Shown here in pieces: positions 6,150-7,149 of a stretch of DNA of 7,149 nucleotides. Location: NCBI GenBank assembly GCA_016193385.1, contig JACPSF010000281.1, positions 1 through 7,149 on the forward strand. Direction: 5' to 3'. The position numbers and the translations under genes are program-made. Under the pieces are notes generated by a model. The model was not told the DNA's origin and made no database searches. It saw nothing but the letters and a program-made list of their open reading frames with translations. Source of the DNA: Deltaproteobacteria bacterium. GTDB lineage: Bacteria; Desulfobacterota_B; Binatia; UBA9968. Position 1 is the stretch's first letter. Each line of letters starts with the position of its first letter.

Positions 6150-6569
6150 TTAGGTCACGAAAGGATTTCGGACCGTGACCCCGTCGTAGTTCTGACCATG
6201 GCTGAAGTCTTCAGACCATACAACCTTGGCATCTTCCTTCTGAGCAGCCGCAAGGATCAAACCGTCCCAGAAACTAAGGCTGAAGCGCTCACTCAGTCGG
6301 CTTGCTTTTAGCACGTCTGAGACTTCCAAAAGAACAACTCTCCATGTTCCAAGATCGGCGACAATATACCGGGCTCCTTCGAGTTTTAGAGGTTGGGGAA
6401 TCTTCCCGGTGACGGACACGTAAAACTCTTCAAGTACCTGAGTGCTCACCACGCCTTCTCCAGTGTCCCAGAGCCTTTCCATCAGTTCTCGTGCGCGCTC
6501 GAACTTGCTTCCCGCAGTCCGATCGTAGGCGTAGACAAGGATATTGGTATCCACGAACTCACCGGGCAT
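6150..6569 (-). CDS. vapC: PIN-domain ribonuclease toxin (VapC-type)
   Basis: A 139-residue PIN-domain protein, the expected size for a VapC toxin that cleaves RNA with a metal-bound acidic cluster. The acidic residues are present in order: D7 in FVDTNILVYAYD, E48 in STQVLEEFY, D102 in FWDGLILAAA and D121 in WSEDF. All four catalytic positions therefore appear intact. The frame is open to 6611, but ATG at 6569 is chosen because AAAGGA lies 6-7 bases before it, the protein then begins MPGEFVDTN as in relatives, and it overlaps the antitoxin end by 11 bases, the usual coupled arrangement. Target RNA is unknown. The TAA is followed by a 7-base inverted pair (6142-6148 and 6083-6089) with a 52-base loop, too loose to call a terminator. 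Confidence 0.9.
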   Translation of the reverse strand: MPGEFVDTNILVYAYDRTAGSKFERARELMERLWDTGEGVVSTQVLEEFYVSVTGKIPQPLKLEGARYIVADLGTWRVVLLEVSDVLKASRLSERFSLSFWDGLILAAAQKEDAKVVWSEDFSHGQNYDGVTVRNPFVT

Positions 6570-6801
6570 GGAGATCCTTTCGCGTCCAGCGGGCCTTGCC
6601 CTTAGTTCCAAGTTTTAGCCCGCGACGCATGAGGGCACGCTGCCTCTCGGCGGCCCGGCGCATCTCTGAAAGACGCTTGACTCGCTCTTCCAGCGCCTCG
6701 ACGAGAAAACCCGATAGGGAGATTCCCCGGTCAACGGCGAGATGCTTGGCCTCGCGCAGGACATCTTTAGGGATAGAAAGGGTGACGTTTTGTTTTTCCA
6801 C
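6559..6801 (-). CDS. Ribbon-helix-helix antitoxin of the VapC-type pair
   Basis: An 80-residue DNA-binding antitoxin. Residues 3-10 (KQNVTLSI) form the beta ribbon, 11-23 and 27-40 the two helices (SLSGFLVEALEERV), followed by a charged linker and the tail ARWTRKDLHAR, which resembles the toxin-wrapping tail of relatives. It should bind and neutralise the downstream PIN toxin and repress its own promoter. The start is uncertain: no ATG is available. GTG at 6801 gives the family-like MEKQNVTLSIPKD and places the palindromes at the start site, so I prefer it. TTG at 6837 or 6861 would add 12 or 20 residues with no family resemblance. No Shine-Dalgarno precedes the GTG, so a leaderless message is possible. 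Confidence 0.8.
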   Translation of the reverse strand: MEKQNVTLSIPKDVLREAKHLAVDRGISLSGFLVEALEERVKRLSEMRRAAERQRALMRRGLKLGTKGKARWTRKDLHAR

Positions 6802-6819
6802 GTACTTACGTGTAACACG
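6799..6819. promoter_or_regulatory. Overlapping palindromes at antitoxin start, probable autoregulatory operator
   Basis: Two perfect palindromes overlap here. CACGTA-CT-TACGTG spans 6799-6812 and CGTGT-A-ACACG spans 6809-6819. A -35-like TTGACG lies at 6837-6832 on the minus strand, and 17 bases on is the poor -10 candidate TACACG (6814-6809), inside the palindromes. The first palindrome covers the proposed GTG start codon. Paired sites of this kind are what RHH antitoxin dimers usually bind to repress their own operon; the assignment is inferred from symmetry and position. Confidence 0.5.
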
Positions 6820-6861
6820 CAGGTAGACGGACGTCAACTGGCCCCGGCCTGAGGCGGTCAA

Positions 6862-7149
6862 AAATCAAAACTAAGAAGCGAAATTGTAAGCGCGGGAGGG
6901 CTTAACGACCGAATGTCATAGTGCGAGATTTGAGCCCAAGCGCGCAGGATTGAGCGTGGAAAATTGGCCGGTATGAGTCCTCATTGGTAAAGCCGTTCCA
7001 CAAACCCGTCGCCGTGGAGAAACTGGACGTTCAGCAAGAAATTACAGCGCCAACAACAGAACATGAAACGAAAAATGAAGCAGCAACTCGGTTAGATTTT
7101 CTCATGACGCAACGAATCCGACTAGGGTTAGATTCTTAGATGGCTTGAC
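6862..7149. other. Gene-poor right end, no confident feature
   Basis: I find no tRNA, terminator or recognised gene. The stretch becomes AT-richer to the right (24 of 60 bases are G/C in 7021-7080, against 39 of 60 in 1-60). On the plus strand one frame is open from 6954 to the TAG at 7137-7139 (61 codons). Its only starts are TTG at 6984, GTG at 7014 and ATG at 7104, none with a ribosome binding site; from the GTG it would encode 41 hydrophilic residues (beginning VEKLDVQQEITAP, ending RIRLGLDS). This could be a fragment or chance. Confidence 0.4.
7090..7134. repeat. Two 9-bp direct repeats GGTTAGATT, 36 bp apart
   Basis: GGTTAGATT occurs at 7090-7098 and again at 7126-7134. Two copies of nine bases may be accidental or may be part of an array or binding-site cluster continuing past the right edge. 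There is no transposase or spacer-repeat pattern in view. Confidence 0.3.

Noticed and set aside
7031..7105. 24-residue minus-strand peptide starting MRKSNRVAASFFVS
   Set aside because: Signal-peptide-like but ends at once in a stop, has no ribosome binding site and no context.
6862..7149. Search for a CRISPR array, tRNA or att site at the right end
   Set aside because: Only one 9-bp sequence repeats twice; no spacer periodicity, no cloverleaf and no integrase in view.

Overview
This window reads as part of a chromosome from an aerobic Gram-negative-type bacterium. All supported genes lie on the minus strand, so the region is best read from right to left. The envelope type is suggested by a periplasmic TRAP binding protein with a cleavable signal peptide. 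Aerobic respiration is indicated by subunits III and IV of a haem-copper oxidase. I cannot fix the taxon. A deep-branching soil or groundwater lineage such as Methylomirabilota/Rokubacteria or a deltaproteobacterial relative is a guess only.

Layout, right to left. (1) 6802-7149 has no confident gene and is AT-richer. (2) 6150-6801 is a type II toxin-antitoxin pair: a ribbon-helix-helix antitoxin overlapping a PIN-domain (VapC-type) toxin, with two overlapping palindromes at the antitoxin start that look like its operator. (3) 3034-5998 is a complete TRAP transporter operon in the order binding protein, small permease, large permease. (4) 2941-3033 is a short intergenic region with a perfect 10-bp inverted repeat right after the TRAP stop codon and then a near-consensus sigma70 promoter. 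(5) 1324-2941 is a tightly overlapping four-gene respiratory cluster: a small CxxC membrane protein, oxidase subunit III, oxidase subunit IV and a DUF420/CtaM-like membrane protein. Subunits I and II are not in the window. (6) 1213-1278 is a 21-codon reading frame that looks like a Rossmann-fold N-terminus. (7) 1-1202 is a FAD-dependent tricarballylate dehydrogenase-like gene (TcuA family) that runs off the left edge.

How the genes may work together: the TRAP system imports an organic acid by a sodium- or proton-coupled, binding-protein-dependent route. The TcuA-like flavoprotein would oxidise a tricarboxylate or related acid. The two could form one carboxylate-use pathway, but a respiratory cluster with its own promoter sits between them, so this link is an inference. 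The oxidase genes would supply accessory and assembly parts for a cytochrome c oxidase whose catalytic subunits are encoded elsewhere or are in a separate operon.

Nothing here is clearly a new system. The points most worth checking are the nearly leaderless CxxC gene behind a consensus promoter, the perfect inverted repeat between the TRAP and oxidase operons, the antitoxin operator, and the Rossmann-like mini-ORF ahead of tcuA.
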